A stretch of 34,147 nucleotides of DNA from Acholeplasmataceae bacterium. Lineage in GTDB: Bacteria > Bacillota_I > Bacilli_A > ML615J-28 > CAG-313. The position numbers and the translations under genes were made by a program. The number at the start of each line of letters is the position of its first letter. Position 1 is the stretch's first letter. The notes beneath the pieces are model-generated. The model was not told where the DNA came from. It worked only from the letters and a program-made list of their open reading frames with translations, and searched no databases. Where the stretch lies: assembly GCA_012838545.1 (NCBI GenBank), contig DUPC01000031.1:1-34147 (forward strand). The letters run 5' to 3'. Shown here one piece after another: positions 1 through 7,685 of this stretch.

Positions 1-56
1 AACACTAAAGCCACCAATAGGCTCAAGAATCTTTTACCATATTTGGTAATAGTCAT
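1..56 (-). CDS. N-terminus of an exported protein (partial, cut by window edge)
   Basis: On the minus strand an ATG at 56 follows a strong AGGAGG site and opens a frame reading MTITKYGKRFLSLLVALV before the window ends. A short basic segment followed by a hydrophobic run is the start of a signal peptide or membrane anchor. It lies just downstream of the nuclease lipoprotein gene with no terminator visible between, so it is probably the next gene of the same ABC transporter operon. Nothing can be said about its function from 18 residues. Confidence 0.6.
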   Translation of the reverse strand, partial: MTITKYGKRFLSLLVALV

Positions 57-89
57 GTTTTTTTTCCTCCTATTTTTATTTTACCCACA

Positions 90-1649
90 TCAATAAGTGA
101 GATCATTTTGGTTTGCCACTAAAATTTGCAATTTGCCATCAAAAATACTCATAATGCCTACAACATCAAGTGTTTTACCTTCGAAATATTCCCAATCGGA
201 AACACGGTTACCTTTATCGTCGTAGATATATGTTTCGTTAGGAATTCGGATATTAATATCTTTGCCATTTACTTTCGCTTCAATTGTGAATCCTAAATTG
301 CTCGGATTGTTCTTTTTCGTATTGTATCCGTCAACAATCAACAAGTTTTCCATTTTCACCAAAAGACCAAGCATATGGCGATTGTTAGGATTAAAATCGT
401 CTGCAGTAATTTCTAAAGGTTCAATTTCATTGTTCAATGAATAGATTTGCACGGTTGCATCGTTGATGCTTGTTACTTGAACGGCACCGCCGAAATAGCC
501 GATAGTACCTGTCGTATAGATTTCTCTGCCGACTTGGAAGTTTGTAACATCTTGATAACCACCATATAGATATAAACCATACCACTTATTTTCTCTTACA
601 ATGTAAGGAATCAAGTTGTTTTCGTCTGGTTCAGCAACGGTAATTCTTCTTGCCCAAACATATTGGTTAAGCGGTGTTTCGCCGTCCGGAAGCGAATCTA
701 CATATACTTCATAAGCGTTTTGGCCAATTTCGCCGATTTGGGCTTGGATGCCTAAATCGGTTTCTTCAACAAACCAATTGCCGTTTTCGCCAATATATGG
801 GAACGATGAACCGTCGGTTGCAACAACTTCCGTGTTGGTTAAACCGATATGCCAATGTCCGTCAACTTGTTGTTGGATATAAGCGTTTCCGCCACCCAAC
901 TTACGAGTTACGATTCCTTGAATTCTAACCCTTTTGCCTTTGTCCAATTCATTGGCAACAGAATAAACCGTGTTGTATTGTTCGTTGATTTCTTGTAATG
1001 ACATGGATTGTCCGACAACACTGTAGTCATATTCTGGGTCTTTTAATGTGCGGTTCCAAATTCTGGTTCCAAACGCTTCAGCTGCAACGCTTGCTTCAAT
1101 CATTTTTGACGCATACATTGTGCCAGCGGCTTTGGTTGCGGTATAGCATTGTTCAACCAATTCCAAATTGATTAAACGGCCACCAACCCAAACCCATGCC
1201 AAATAGCGTTTACCAGTTGAATCGACGCGTTGGGAATTAACTTCGTCAGCTTGAAGAACAATCGGAATATCGTTGTCCCTAGCGTTTTCCATAACTTTCT
1301 TGACGAATTTTGCGGCTGCAAATCCCCATGGTTCAACTTTGTATGTTGATTCCGGTGTATCTATACCGAGATAACGTACTGTAATAACCTGTCCTTTTAA
1401 TGTTCTAAAGATTGTCGTGTCACCGTCAACGTGGGAAACAAATGTTACCTGTCCGATTCCGTCTTCAATGAAGTCTTTGCCTTCGTAATCCTTGGTAAAT
1501 TTAAACTCATCGGTTAGTGGAGTCGGAATTTCGTCATCGGTATATATCTTGTCTTTATCGCCGGGGGTTGGTTCATCCTTTACGCAACCCACAAGCAATA
1601 TCCCTAGAACAAGGAACAGTAAAAGGGATAATAACTTTCTTGTTTTCAT
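90..1649 (-). CDS. Secreted lipoprotein with staphylococcal-nuclease (thermonuclease) domain
   Basis: 519 aa. The N-terminus is a lipoprotein signal with lipobox LVGC, predicting lipid attachment at Cys22 and display on the outer face of the membrane. Residues about 65-200 form an SNase domain. D77 (VDGD), R92, D97 and E100 (VRYLGIDTPES) and R148 (GKRYL) align with D21, R35, D40, E43 and R87 of S. aureus nuclease, so the catalytic set looks intact and Ca-dependent hydrolysis of DNA/RNA is expected. The rest holds beta-rich segments that look like OB folds, for example around residues 238-260, 375-400 and 488-515, which may bind nucleic acid. It sits 24 bp downstream of an ABC substrate-binding lipoprotein gene and is probably cotranscribed, suggesting extracellular nucleic acid is degraded for uptake. 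Start chosen at ATG 1649 after AAGGAT. The OB assignment is inference. Confidence 0.9.
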   Translation of the reverse strand: MKTRKLLSLLLFLVLGILLVGCVKDEPTPGDKDKIYTDDEIPTPLTDEFKFTKDYEGKDFIEDGIGQVTFVSHVDGDTTIFRTLKGQVITVRYLGIDTPESTYKVEPWGFAAAKFVKKVMENARDNDIPIVLQADEVNSQRVDSTGKRYLAWVWVGGRLINLELVEQCYTATKAAGTMYASKMIEASVAAEAFGTRIWNRTLKDPEYDYSVVGQSMSLQEINEQYNTVYSVANELDKGKRVRIQGIVTRKLGGGNAYIQQQVDGHWHIGLTNTEVVATDGSSFPYIGENGNWFVEETDLGIQAQIGEIGQNAYEVYVDSLPDGETPLNQYVWARRITVAEPDENNLIPYIVRENKWYGLYLYGGYQDVTNFQVGREIYTTGTIGYFGGAVQVTSINDATVQIYSLNNEIEPLEITADDFNPNNRHMLGLLVKMENLLIVDGYNTKKNNPSNLGFTIEAKVNGKDINIRIPNETYIYDDKGNRVSDWEYFEGKTLDVVGIMSIFDGKLQILVANQNDLTY

Positions 1650-1673
1650 TAAAATCCTTCTATCTAGACTTCA

Positions 1674-3188
1674 TTATTCTAGTTCGTCAAGCGCATCTTC
1701 GTAAGCTTGTTCGATGCTGACGCCGCCATATAGAACCGCTTGAACCAATGCTTCAACTACGTCACGGCAGTCACTGGAACCAGGGAAAGCAGGGGATGTG
1801 TAGAATATATTTCTTTGTTCCCAACCAACTTTCATTGTCTTGGCAATGAATGATGGTTCGTAAATAGTTGTCCATTCGCCAGTGTTGGCATCAAGGATTA
1901 GTTTTTTACCATCTAAGAAGTCTTCGTATTCTTGAGATGATCTAACGCTTTGACGGATTGGGAAGTAACCAGTCTTGGTTGCCCAAATCATTGCAGCTTT
2001 GTAACTTGTTAAGAAACGGATGAATAACCAACCAGCCAATTCTTCCATTGGATCTGTACATTTGAATAGTGTAACGTTGGTACCTTGTTGGATAACTTGG
2101 CCTTTATCAGGTTGAACTCCACCGTATTTAGTTACATCTTCGAATTGTGGGTAAGGAACAATTCCTACGTGGAATGTGCTGTCCGGATCACCTGGGTAGT
2201 TATAGTTAGCACCAGCAGATGAACCGATTGTCATCTGGATTTGACCGGCTTTGAAAGCGTCTGAGCTATAGTCAGTACCGAATTTAGTCGATGTACCGAA
2301 TAAGCCTGCTTCTTTGTTATCGAAGAACCATTGTATAGCAGATTTCGATTGAGGATTGTCGAATCTGAATCTTGGTTCTTCTAGCGATGTGTATTCGCCG
2401 CCGAATTGTTGTGTTAATGTGATGAATAGGTTAGCTTCGGAGTCAGCTGCGAATCCGGCATGTTTTAATTTGTCATCAGAGGATAATGCTTGGTAAGCTT
2501 CGCTGTTGATGTAAACCTCGCAGATTTCGATAATGTCTTCCCAAGATAGGTAAGCATTTGGATTGTCTGTGAATACCGGTTTTTCGTCAACTACTTCGAC
2601 AGTACCTAAGTTGTATTTTTCATATAGACTTACGCCATCAACTTTTTCGTTATAGAACCATGTTTTGTTATAGAACATAACTTCGGTTGATTTATTGAAC
2701 GGTAAGCTGTAAAGCGTTCCTTTAGTATCGTAGATTTTACCTTCTTCGTAATAAGCAGTAATAAAGTCGTCGATTTCTTCTTGAGTCATGCCATAACGAG
2801 CATGATTGATATAGGAATCAAGTTCACGTACAGCTTTACCTTGAAGATAAGCAGCGACATGGTCTGGATAAGTTTGCGCAATCGTTGGATTGTTTCCGCT
2901 TGACAAGGTTGTTAAAATCTTATCGCGAAGATCGGTGTAGCCGCCTTGTGATTGTTGAACAACAGTAATATTTGGATATTCTTTATTGAACTCAGTAATG
3001 ATTTCCGCAATAACACCTTGGTTGGCTTGTCCCATTGCATGCCAGAATGTTACAGTAGCCGAAATCTCAGTTTGATAATCAGGACCCAAATCTTCGATTT
3101 CGTGTTCTGTTCTTCTTCCTCTTGGGGTACAACCCACAACTGCTATCGCAATAATAAGCATCGCAAGTAAACTAAGAAATTTTCTCAT
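1674..3188 (-). CDS. ABC transporter substrate-binding lipoprotein (family 1, sugar-type)
   Basis: 504 aa. A signal peptide ends in lipobox VVGC, predicting lipid-anchored Cys20. The mature protein begins like family 1 extracellular solute-binding proteins (VTFWHAMGQANQGVIAEI, then FNKEYPNITV) and carries late features typical of UgpB/MalE-like proteins, such as EELAGWLFIRFLTS. It is the receptor that would hand ligand to the two permeases encoded just upstream. Family members bind sugars, glycerol-3-phosphate or sugar-containing molecules; the ligand cannot be read from sequence. The neighbouring nuclease lipoprotein raises the possibility of nucleosides or oligonucleotides. At 504 aa it is somewhat longer than many family members (about 420-450). 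The start has a clear GAAGGAG site. Confidence 0.93.
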   Translation of the reverse strand: MRKFLSLLAMLIIAIAVVGCTPRGRRTEHEIEDLGPDYQTEISATVTFWHAMGQANQGVIAEIITEFNKEYPNITVVQQSQGGYTDLRDKILTTLSSGNNPTIAQTYPDHVAAYLQGKAVRELDSYINHARYGMTQEEIDDFITAYYEEGKIYDTKGTLYSLPFNKSTEVMFYNKTWFYNEKVDGVSLYEKYNLGTVEVVDEKPVFTDNPNAYLSWEDIIEICEVYINSEAYQALSSDDKLKHAGFAADSEANLFITLTQQFGGEYTSLEEPRFRFDNPQSKSAIQWFFDNKEAGLFGTSTKFGTDYSSDAFKAGQIQMTIGSSAGANYNYPGDPDSTFHVGIVPYPQFEDVTKYGGVQPDKGQVIQQGTNVTLFKCTDPMEELAGWLFIRFLTSYKAAMIWATKTGYFPIRQSVRSSQEYEDFLDGKKLILDANTGEWTTIYEPSFIAKTMKVGWEQRNIFYTSPAFPGSSDCRDVVEALVQAVLYGGVSIEQAYEDALDELE

Positions 3189-3244
3189 TTTTTCTTCTCC
3201 TTCTTTTTGCTTTTTTTATTTTTACTAAAACTTTCATTTTAGTT

Positions 3245-4252
3245 TTAGCCTTTAATACCGCTTCTTGATACACCACGCATGATGTACTTTCTCAAGAAAA
3301 TGAAGATTAACAGAAGCGGAGCTGTGACGACTGTGGTGGCAGCCATCTGTAAATTATAAGGTGAACGGCCTTGGTCATCGGTAAAGGCAGTTCTTAAACC
3401 GTTTGTGATCAGACGCATTTTTCCTTCAGTAACAAGGTTAGGCCATACATATGAGTTCCATGCGCCCATCAATTTGAGAATTGTGATGGTAATCAATGTT
3501 GGCATTGCGATTGGCACCATGATTTTCAATAAGTATTGGAAATCGCCTGTGCCGTCAACTTTTGCTGCATAATACAACTCATTAGGTATTTGCTTAAAGT
3601 TTTGTCTGAGCAGATAAATATAGAACACTGATACCCAGAAAGGAACAATCATAGCTTGGTATGTATTAATCCATCCCAGTCTTGAAACGGTAATATAGTT
3701 GGTAATAACCATCATTTCTCCCGGAATCATCATAGTTGCGAGGAAGATGGTAAAGAGAATATCGCGACCTTTAAAGTGCAATCTTGCAAATGCGAATGCG
3801 GATAAAACTGTTGTGATTAATGTACCAATTGTTGAAAATACGCCGACGATGATGGTGTTAATCATATAACGACCGAAATATGTGCCCGTCATTGTCATGG
3901 AGACACGATAATTCGACCAAATGATTTTTCGTGGAAAATAAGTTGGATCGGGAAGATTGACTTCTTCCGTTGACTTAAGCGATGTGATAATCATCCAATA
4001 AAACGGAGCAATGATAAAAATTGCCACAAGCGTCAAGAAAGAGTATGTCAAGACGTATTTGATAATTTTTAGCGTTTTTTCCCGTCTAATGACCTCCGAA
4101 ATAGAATCCCCAATCATGGTATTTGTGGTATCAAGATTGGTGCTGTAACGTTTAACGACGATTTCGCGGTTGCTTAATACTTTTTTCCGGAAAACAGCGA
4201 GCGGAACTAAAACAATAACTAAAACACTAATTAAATATTTTAATAGAACCAT
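3245..4252 (-). CDS. ABC transporter permease, MalG/UgpE type
   Basis: 335 aa integral membrane protein. It contains the inner-membrane-component signature (EAA loop) YYAAKVDGTGDFQYLLKIMVPIAMP, which docks on the ATPase, and ends in GVSRSGIKG, typical of MalG-like C-termini. Hydrophobic segments include residues about 2-20, 68-90, 133-155, 165-185 and 300-320. The family is usually about 270-290 aa; here an N-terminal extension of about 60 residues adds one more hydrophobic helix and a polar linker before the conserved core. It follows the MalF-type permease gene by 12 bp and precedes the binding-protein gene, forming a standard CUT1-type importer cassette. The SD-like GGGAGTG upstream supports ATG 4252. 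Confidence 0.94.
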   Translation of the reverse strand: MVLLKYLISVLVIVLVPLAVFRKKVLSNREIVVKRYSTNLDTTNTMIGDSISEVIRREKTLKIIKYVLTYSFLTLVAIFIIAPFYWMIITSLKSTEEVNLPDPTYFPRKIIWSNYRVSMTMTGTYFGRYMINTIIVGVFSTIGTLITTVLSAFAFARLHFKGRDILFTIFLATMMIPGEMMVITNYITVSRLGWINTYQAMIVPFWVSVFYIYLLRQNFKQIPNELYYAAKVDGTGDFQYLLKIMVPIAMPTLITITILKLMGAWNSYVWPNLVTEGKMRLITNGLRTAFTDDQGRSPYNLQMAATTVVTAPLLLIFIFLRKYIMRGVSRSGIKG

Positions 4253-4264
4253 AAGTCACACTCC

Positions 4265-5236
4265 CTAGTAATGAACACGTTTTTTACTGACCCATGCATT
4301 GATGAGAGTAAAGAACATGATAATAAGAAATAGTACTACTGCCGCTGCAGCTGCATACCCCATTCCCTTCGTCATATCGCTGGTTTTCATCCGGTCATAT
4401 ACATACCAAACGACGGTAGCCATTTGCCTGCGATAGCCTTTTGGACCAGCCTGATTGCCGAAGATAGCAACAACCGATGAATATTCTTTAAATGCCCCGA
4501 TAAACGAAGTTATTGTAAGGTACGCAATTTGAGGGGAGAGGAGAGGGACAGTGATTCTAAACGCGATGCGCATTTTGGTTGCGCCATCGATTTGGGCTGC
4601 TTGATAATACTGTTTATCAATGCTTTGAAGCCCGCTTAACAAAATGAGAATTTTAAATGGTAAGGCGTTCCATGTAATGTATGTTAATAGAATTAACATC
4701 GACTTCCAATAAGAAGGATAAAGCGCATTGCCTGCTGAATCCATCAAGTCGCCACCTAACCAGTTTTGTGGTTGCCCACCGAAGACTTTAATGATGTTGT
4801 TGACTAATCCACCGTGTGTTGCAAACATTACGGAGAATACCATCCCGATAGCAATGGTGTTGGTTACATATGGCATAAAGAAGACGGTTTGATAAAACTT
4901 TTGCAGCCATTTAATACTGTTTAACCCAATGGCGATTACCAACGATAATATTACCGAAACCGGAACGGAAACAAATACGATAATCATCGTGGTCTTCAGA
5001 TATTGAATAAAATCGCCTCTTGTAAATATTGCTTTGAAGTTTGCTAGACCCCAAGAACTAAATTCATATTCGGTTGGATCTGCCCCTTTACCGTATCCGA
5101 TGTTTAGATAGTTGTAGTTTTCTTTAAACGCAATGATAAATGTGTTGAGTAGCGGATAGATAATAAAGATAATTAGTAAGATTAAAGTTGGAGCTAAATA
5201 CAACCAGGCTTTATATTGTTTTTTTCCAACTTCCAT
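4265..5236 (-). CDS. ABC transporter permease, MalF/UgpA type
   Basis: 323 aa with about six hydrophobic segments, starting at YLAPTLILLIIFIIYPLL, the usual first helix of UgpA/MalF-like permeases. The EAA loop YYQAAQIDGATKMRIAFRITVPLLSP is present, so coupling to the ATPase is expected. It pairs with the downstream MalG-type permease to form the transmembrane channel. The start lies 1 bp after the stop codon of the ATPase gene, consistent with translational coupling in a single operon. Substrate unknown. Confidence 0.95.
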   Translation of the reverse strand: MEVGKKQYKAWLYLAPTLILLIIFIIYPLLNTFIIAFKENYNYLNIGYGKGADPTEYEFSSWGLANFKAIFTRGDFIQYLKTTMIIVFVSVPVSVILSLVIAIGLNSIKWLQKFYQTVFFMPYVTNTIAIGMVFSVMFATHGGLVNNIIKVFGGQPQNWLGGDLMDSAGNALYPSYWKSMLILLTYITWNALPFKILILLSGLQSIDKQYYQAAQIDGATKMRIAFRITVPLLSPQIAYLTITSFIGAFKEYSSVVAIFGNQAGPKGYRRQMATVVWYVYDRMKTSDMTKGMGYAAAAAVVLFLIIMFFTLINAWVSKKRVHY

Positions 5237-5237
5237 A

Positions 5238-6308
5238 CTATTGCAGTCTCTTTTCCGTTAGTTTATCGAAAATGAAACATTTATGGGGTTTGATTTTGGC
5301 TTTAATTGTTCTTCCGTCAACAATATTCTTGATGTCTGCATCCACAATAAATCTGAAATTTGGCGATTCGCAATATTCGTTTTCGGCAATAACTGATTTG
5401 TCGCGTCCGATGTATTCCACCAAATTAATCTTAAAGGTAAAATCGCCGGTTCCTTCTTTATTTACTTCAAAGCCTTCAGGCCGAATTCCTATGATTGCCT
5501 CTTGATTAGGTAATTCGGTATCTAAAATTCTGTCTTCGCCAATAAAAACCCCACCATCTTTGATGTAGCCTTTGAAAATATTGATTGGAGGAGTACCAAG
5601 GAATTTGGCAACAAAAAGATTTACCGGATTGTTATAAACATCTTGTGGCGCACCTTTTTGTTGAGCAACACCGTCTTTCATAACAATGATTTCATCGGAA
5701 ATACTCATCGCTTCTTCTTGGTCATGAGTTACGAAAATTGTTGTGATTCCCGTTTCTCTTTGAATCCGTTTGATTTCTTCTCTGGTTTGAAGACGAAGTC
5801 TTGCATCCAGATTGGACAACGGTTCATCCAACAATAGAACATCGGGATTTTTTACCAGTGCCCGGGCAATGGCTACGCGTTGTTGTTGTCCGCCGGACAG
5901 TTGCTTCGGCTTACGGTTCATAAGCGTTCCGATTGCAACCAAATCGGCAACCTTTTGCGCTCTTTGCAAAGCTTCCGCTTTAGGCACTTTTAAGTTTTGC
6001 AACGGAAACAAAATGTTTTGTTTCACCGTCATGTGTGGATATAGAGCGTAATTTTGGAACACAAGGCCAATTCCCCGTTTTTCCGGAGGTAATTGCGTTA
6101 CTTCTGCGTTCCCAAAAAAAATCTGTCCTTCAGTAGGATTCAATAAACCCGCAATCATATACAAGGTTGTTGACTTTCCACATCCAGACGGACCAAGTAA
6201 GCCAATAAGTTTTCCGGAAGGAACTACGGTGTCAAGCTTATCGACAGCGCGAACTTCGGAATCTTTATCAGCAAAAACTTTGGTTAGGTTAACTAATCGT
6301 ATGTCCAT
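5238..6308 (-). CDS. ABC transporter ATPase, MsmK/UgpC/MalK type
   Basis: 356 aa from the chosen start. Walker A GPSGCGKST (residues 39-47), Q-loop FQNYALYPHMTV, signature LSGGQQQR (from 137), Walker B DVLLLDEP (161-163 for DEP) and switch histidine region FVTHDQEEAM are all present. A C-terminal OB/TOBE-like region with GIRPEGFEV follows, as in MalK/UgpC. It powers the importer encoded downstream; MsmK-type ATPases can also serve several transporters. The ORF track starts at TTG 6323, but that codon overlaps the ribosome site GGAGG (about 6317-6321). ATG 6308 lies 8 nt after it and is the likely start. First gene of the operon, with promoter and operators upstream. Confidence 0.95.
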   Translation of the reverse strand: MDIRLVNLTKVFADKDSEVRAVDKLDTVVPSGKLIGLLGPSGCGKSTTLYMIAGLLNPTEGQIFFGNAEVTQLPPEKRGIGLVFQNYALYPHMTVKQNILFPLQNLKVPKAEALQRAQKVADLVAIGTLMNRKPKQLSGGQQQRVAIARALVKNPDVLLLDEPLSNLDARLRLQTREEIKRIQRETGITTIFVTHDQEEAMSISDEIIVMKDGVAQQKGAPQDVYNNPVNLFVAKFLGTPPINIFKGYIKDGGVFIGEDRILDTELPNQEAIIGIRPEGFEVNKEGTGDFTFKINLVEYIGRDKSVIAENEYCESPNFRFIVDADIKNIVDGRTIKAKIKPHKCFIFDKLTEKRLQ

Positions 6309-6334
6309 TTTTTTGTCCTCCAAAATTAATACTG

Positions 6335-6362
6335 TAACGTTAATTGTTACCTATTAACGTTA
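6335..6362 (-). promoter_or_regulatory. Tandem palindromic operator sites upstream of ABC operon
   Basis: Two copies of the perfect palindrome TAACGTTA lie at 6335-6342 and 6355-6362, 20 bp apart start to start (two helical turns), within the leader between the promoter and the first gene. A related GTTAC half-site lies between them. The layout fits binding by a LacI-type or similar dimeric repressor that blocks transcription, but no regulator gene is in the window. Confidence 0.5.
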
Positions 6363-6378
6363 TCCTTTCAGTCAATTC

Positions 6379-6407
6379 ATTATAGCATACTTAGAGTAAA
6401 AACGCAA
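6379..6407 (-). promoter_or_regulatory. Promoter of the ABC transporter-nuclease operon
   Basis: Reading the minus strand, TATAAT at 6384-6379 is preceded by TGC, giving a perfect extended -10 (TGnTATAAT). A weak -35, TTGCGT, lies at 6407-6402 with 17 bp spacing. Transcription would start near 6372, just before the two TAACGTTA palindromes. Confidence 0.65.
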
Positions 6408-6463
6408 TCAATAACCTTATTTTTTTCAAAAATTGTTTTTTTGTGGCTAACAGTAACAAAAAA

Positions 6464-6482
6464 TGTCGCAAAAATTGCGACA
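6464..6482 (-). terminator. Intrinsic terminator of dnaX-ybaB-recR operon
   Basis: Perfect 8-bp stem TGTCGCAA / TTGCGACA with a 3-nt loop. On the minus strand it is followed directly by a T run (TTTTTTG). It lies 50 bp after the stop of the small membrane protein gene, the last gene of the operon. Confidence 0.8.
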
Positions 6483-6532
6483 CTTCGAAATTTATTTTAT
6501 TTAGGTTTAAACGATTATTTCCTACTTGTTTT

Positions 6533-6766
6533 TTACACAAAAGTCCAAATCACAAAGAGAACCACAAAGATAATTCCCAGAACCAGAATCAACTTAAAAG
6601 ACTTTTTGATGACGGTGATAGCACCAATTATAACCAAAAACGCCGCTGCAAGCAACACGATTGCTTGAAGAAAGCCAGATAGTTGGGTAAAAATATCAAG
6701 CACGAACTTGACAAATTCTTCGCCTTTTTTGTTTGTATACTCAATAATGAAATCAAATATGCCCAT
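6533..6766 (-). CDS. Small two-helix membrane protein of unknown function
   Basis: 77 aa. ATG 6766 follows AAGGAG at a good distance and lies 11 bp after the recR stop, so it is a real last gene of the dnaX operon. The protein has an amphipathic N-terminus, a hydrophobic segment at about residues 34-50 (AIVLLAAAFLVIIGAI), a basic turn (KKSFK) and a second hydrophobic segment to the C-terminus. In Bacillus the position after recR holds yaaL and bofA, but I see no BofA-like sequence here, so shared position does not establish homology. Function unknown. Confidence 0.75.
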   Translation of the reverse strand: MGIFDFIIEYTNKKGEEFVKFVLDIFTQLSGFLQAIVLLAAAFLVIIGAITVIKKSFKLILVLGIIFVVLFVIWTFV

Positions 6767-6777
6767 CTTTTTTCTCC

Positions 6778-7377
6778 TTAGATTTTCTTTCTTGCTTCGA
6801 GCGCTCTTCTGAGCGTCAATTCGTCCGCATACTCAATGTCCCCTCCGGCAGGCAAACCATAACCGATTTTGGTAACGGATAGTCCCTGTCTGGAGACAAT
6901 TTTATCAATATATAAAGCGGTCGTTTCGCCTGCTGGCGTAAAACTTGTGGCGATAATAATTTCTTTTACAACCGGATCTTCCGCGCGTTTGGCAAGCGAA
7001 TCCAAGTTAATGTCGTCGGGTCCGATTCCCTCAAGTGGGGAAATAAGTCCGCTCAACACGTGGTATAATCCGTTGTATTGTTTGCTTTTCTCGATCGAGA
7101 GCACGTCCTTGGTGTCTTTAACTACCATGATTTGCGAATGGTCCCGTACCGGGCTTTGGCAAATTTCGCATTCGTCTTGTTCCGTTAACACATGGCAAGT
7201 TTGGCAATGTTTAACTTTATCCTTGGTGCTGACCAAAGCATCAATAAAAGCTTTGACGTCTTCTTCGCTAAACTTTTCCACAATGTGGAAGGCAAAACGA
7301 GTGGCCGTTTTCTTTCCTACGCCGGGGAACTTTTCCAATGAAGCAACCAGACGATTTAGAAATTTCAATTCATTCAT
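6778..7377 (-). CDS. recR: Recombination mediator RecR
   Basis: 199 aa, the usual RecR length. The N-terminal helix-hairpin-helix reads LEKFPGVGKKTATRFAFHI (about residues 13-32). It is followed by a four-cysteine zinc module (CQTCHVLTEQDECEIC, about 58-73), a Toprim domain (IMVVKDTKDV onward) and the conserved end GYGLPAGGDIEYADELTLRRAL. RecR acts with RecF and RecO to load RecA at ssDNA gaps; recF is also in this window. The start codon overlaps the ybaB stop as TAATG, so translation is coupled. Confidence 0.98.
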   Translation of the reverse strand: MNELKFLNRLVASLEKFPGVGKKTATRFAFHIVEKFSEEDVKAFIDALVSTKDKVKHCQTCHVLTEQDECEICQSPVRDHSQIMVVKDTKDVLSIEKSKQYNGLYHVLSGLISPLEGIGPDDINLDSLAKRAEDPVVKEIIIATSFTPAGETTALYIDKIVSRQGLSVTKIGYGLPAGGDIEYADELTLRRALEARKKI

Positions 7378-7685
7378 TAAAAGAAGCTACCCATCCCACC
7401 GAGAAGTGCTTGGTATTTGCCCAATTTTTCTTCTGTCATTTTCTCGATGTCCTTATATGCCAGATTGCATGCGGCAACAATCATGTCGCCCAACATTTCC
7501 AAATCTTCTGGTCCTTCGATGGTAAAATCTTCGTCTATTGCAACTTCTTTAACTTCTTTGGTTCCGGTAACGGTAACTGTAACAACCCCGGTTTTTTTCG
7601 AAAATACCGATTCTTCAATTTCTTTTTGGGCTGCCATCATCTCTTGTTGCATTTTTTGGACCTTACGGATTAATTGTTGATTCAT
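7377..7685 (-). CDS. ybaB: YbaB/EbfC family nucleoid-associated protein
   Basis: 102 aa, typical of the YbaB/EbfC family of small dimeric DNA-binding proteins. The N-terminal helix contains VQKMQQEMMAAQKEIEE and the beta core contains VTVTVTGTKEVKEVAID, with an (E)DLEMLGDMIVAACNLA helix after it. The gene lies between dnaX and recR, the conserved order in Bacillota. Both ends overlap neighbours by TAATG (dnaX stop/ybaB start and ybaB stop/recR start). Likely a DNA-binding protein linked to nucleoid organisation or recombination; its exact role is unsettled in the family. Confidence 0.96.
   Translation of the reverse strand: MNQQLIRKVQKMQQEMMAAQKEIEESVFSKKTGVVTVTVTGTKEVKEVAIDEDFTIEGPEDLEMLGDMIVAACNLAYKDIEKMTEEKLGKYQALLGGMGSFF

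Noticed and set aside
6869-7525. 218-aa plus-strand ORF opposite recR/ybaB
   Set aside because: Antisense shadow of two well-recognised genes; no ribosome site or family resemblance.
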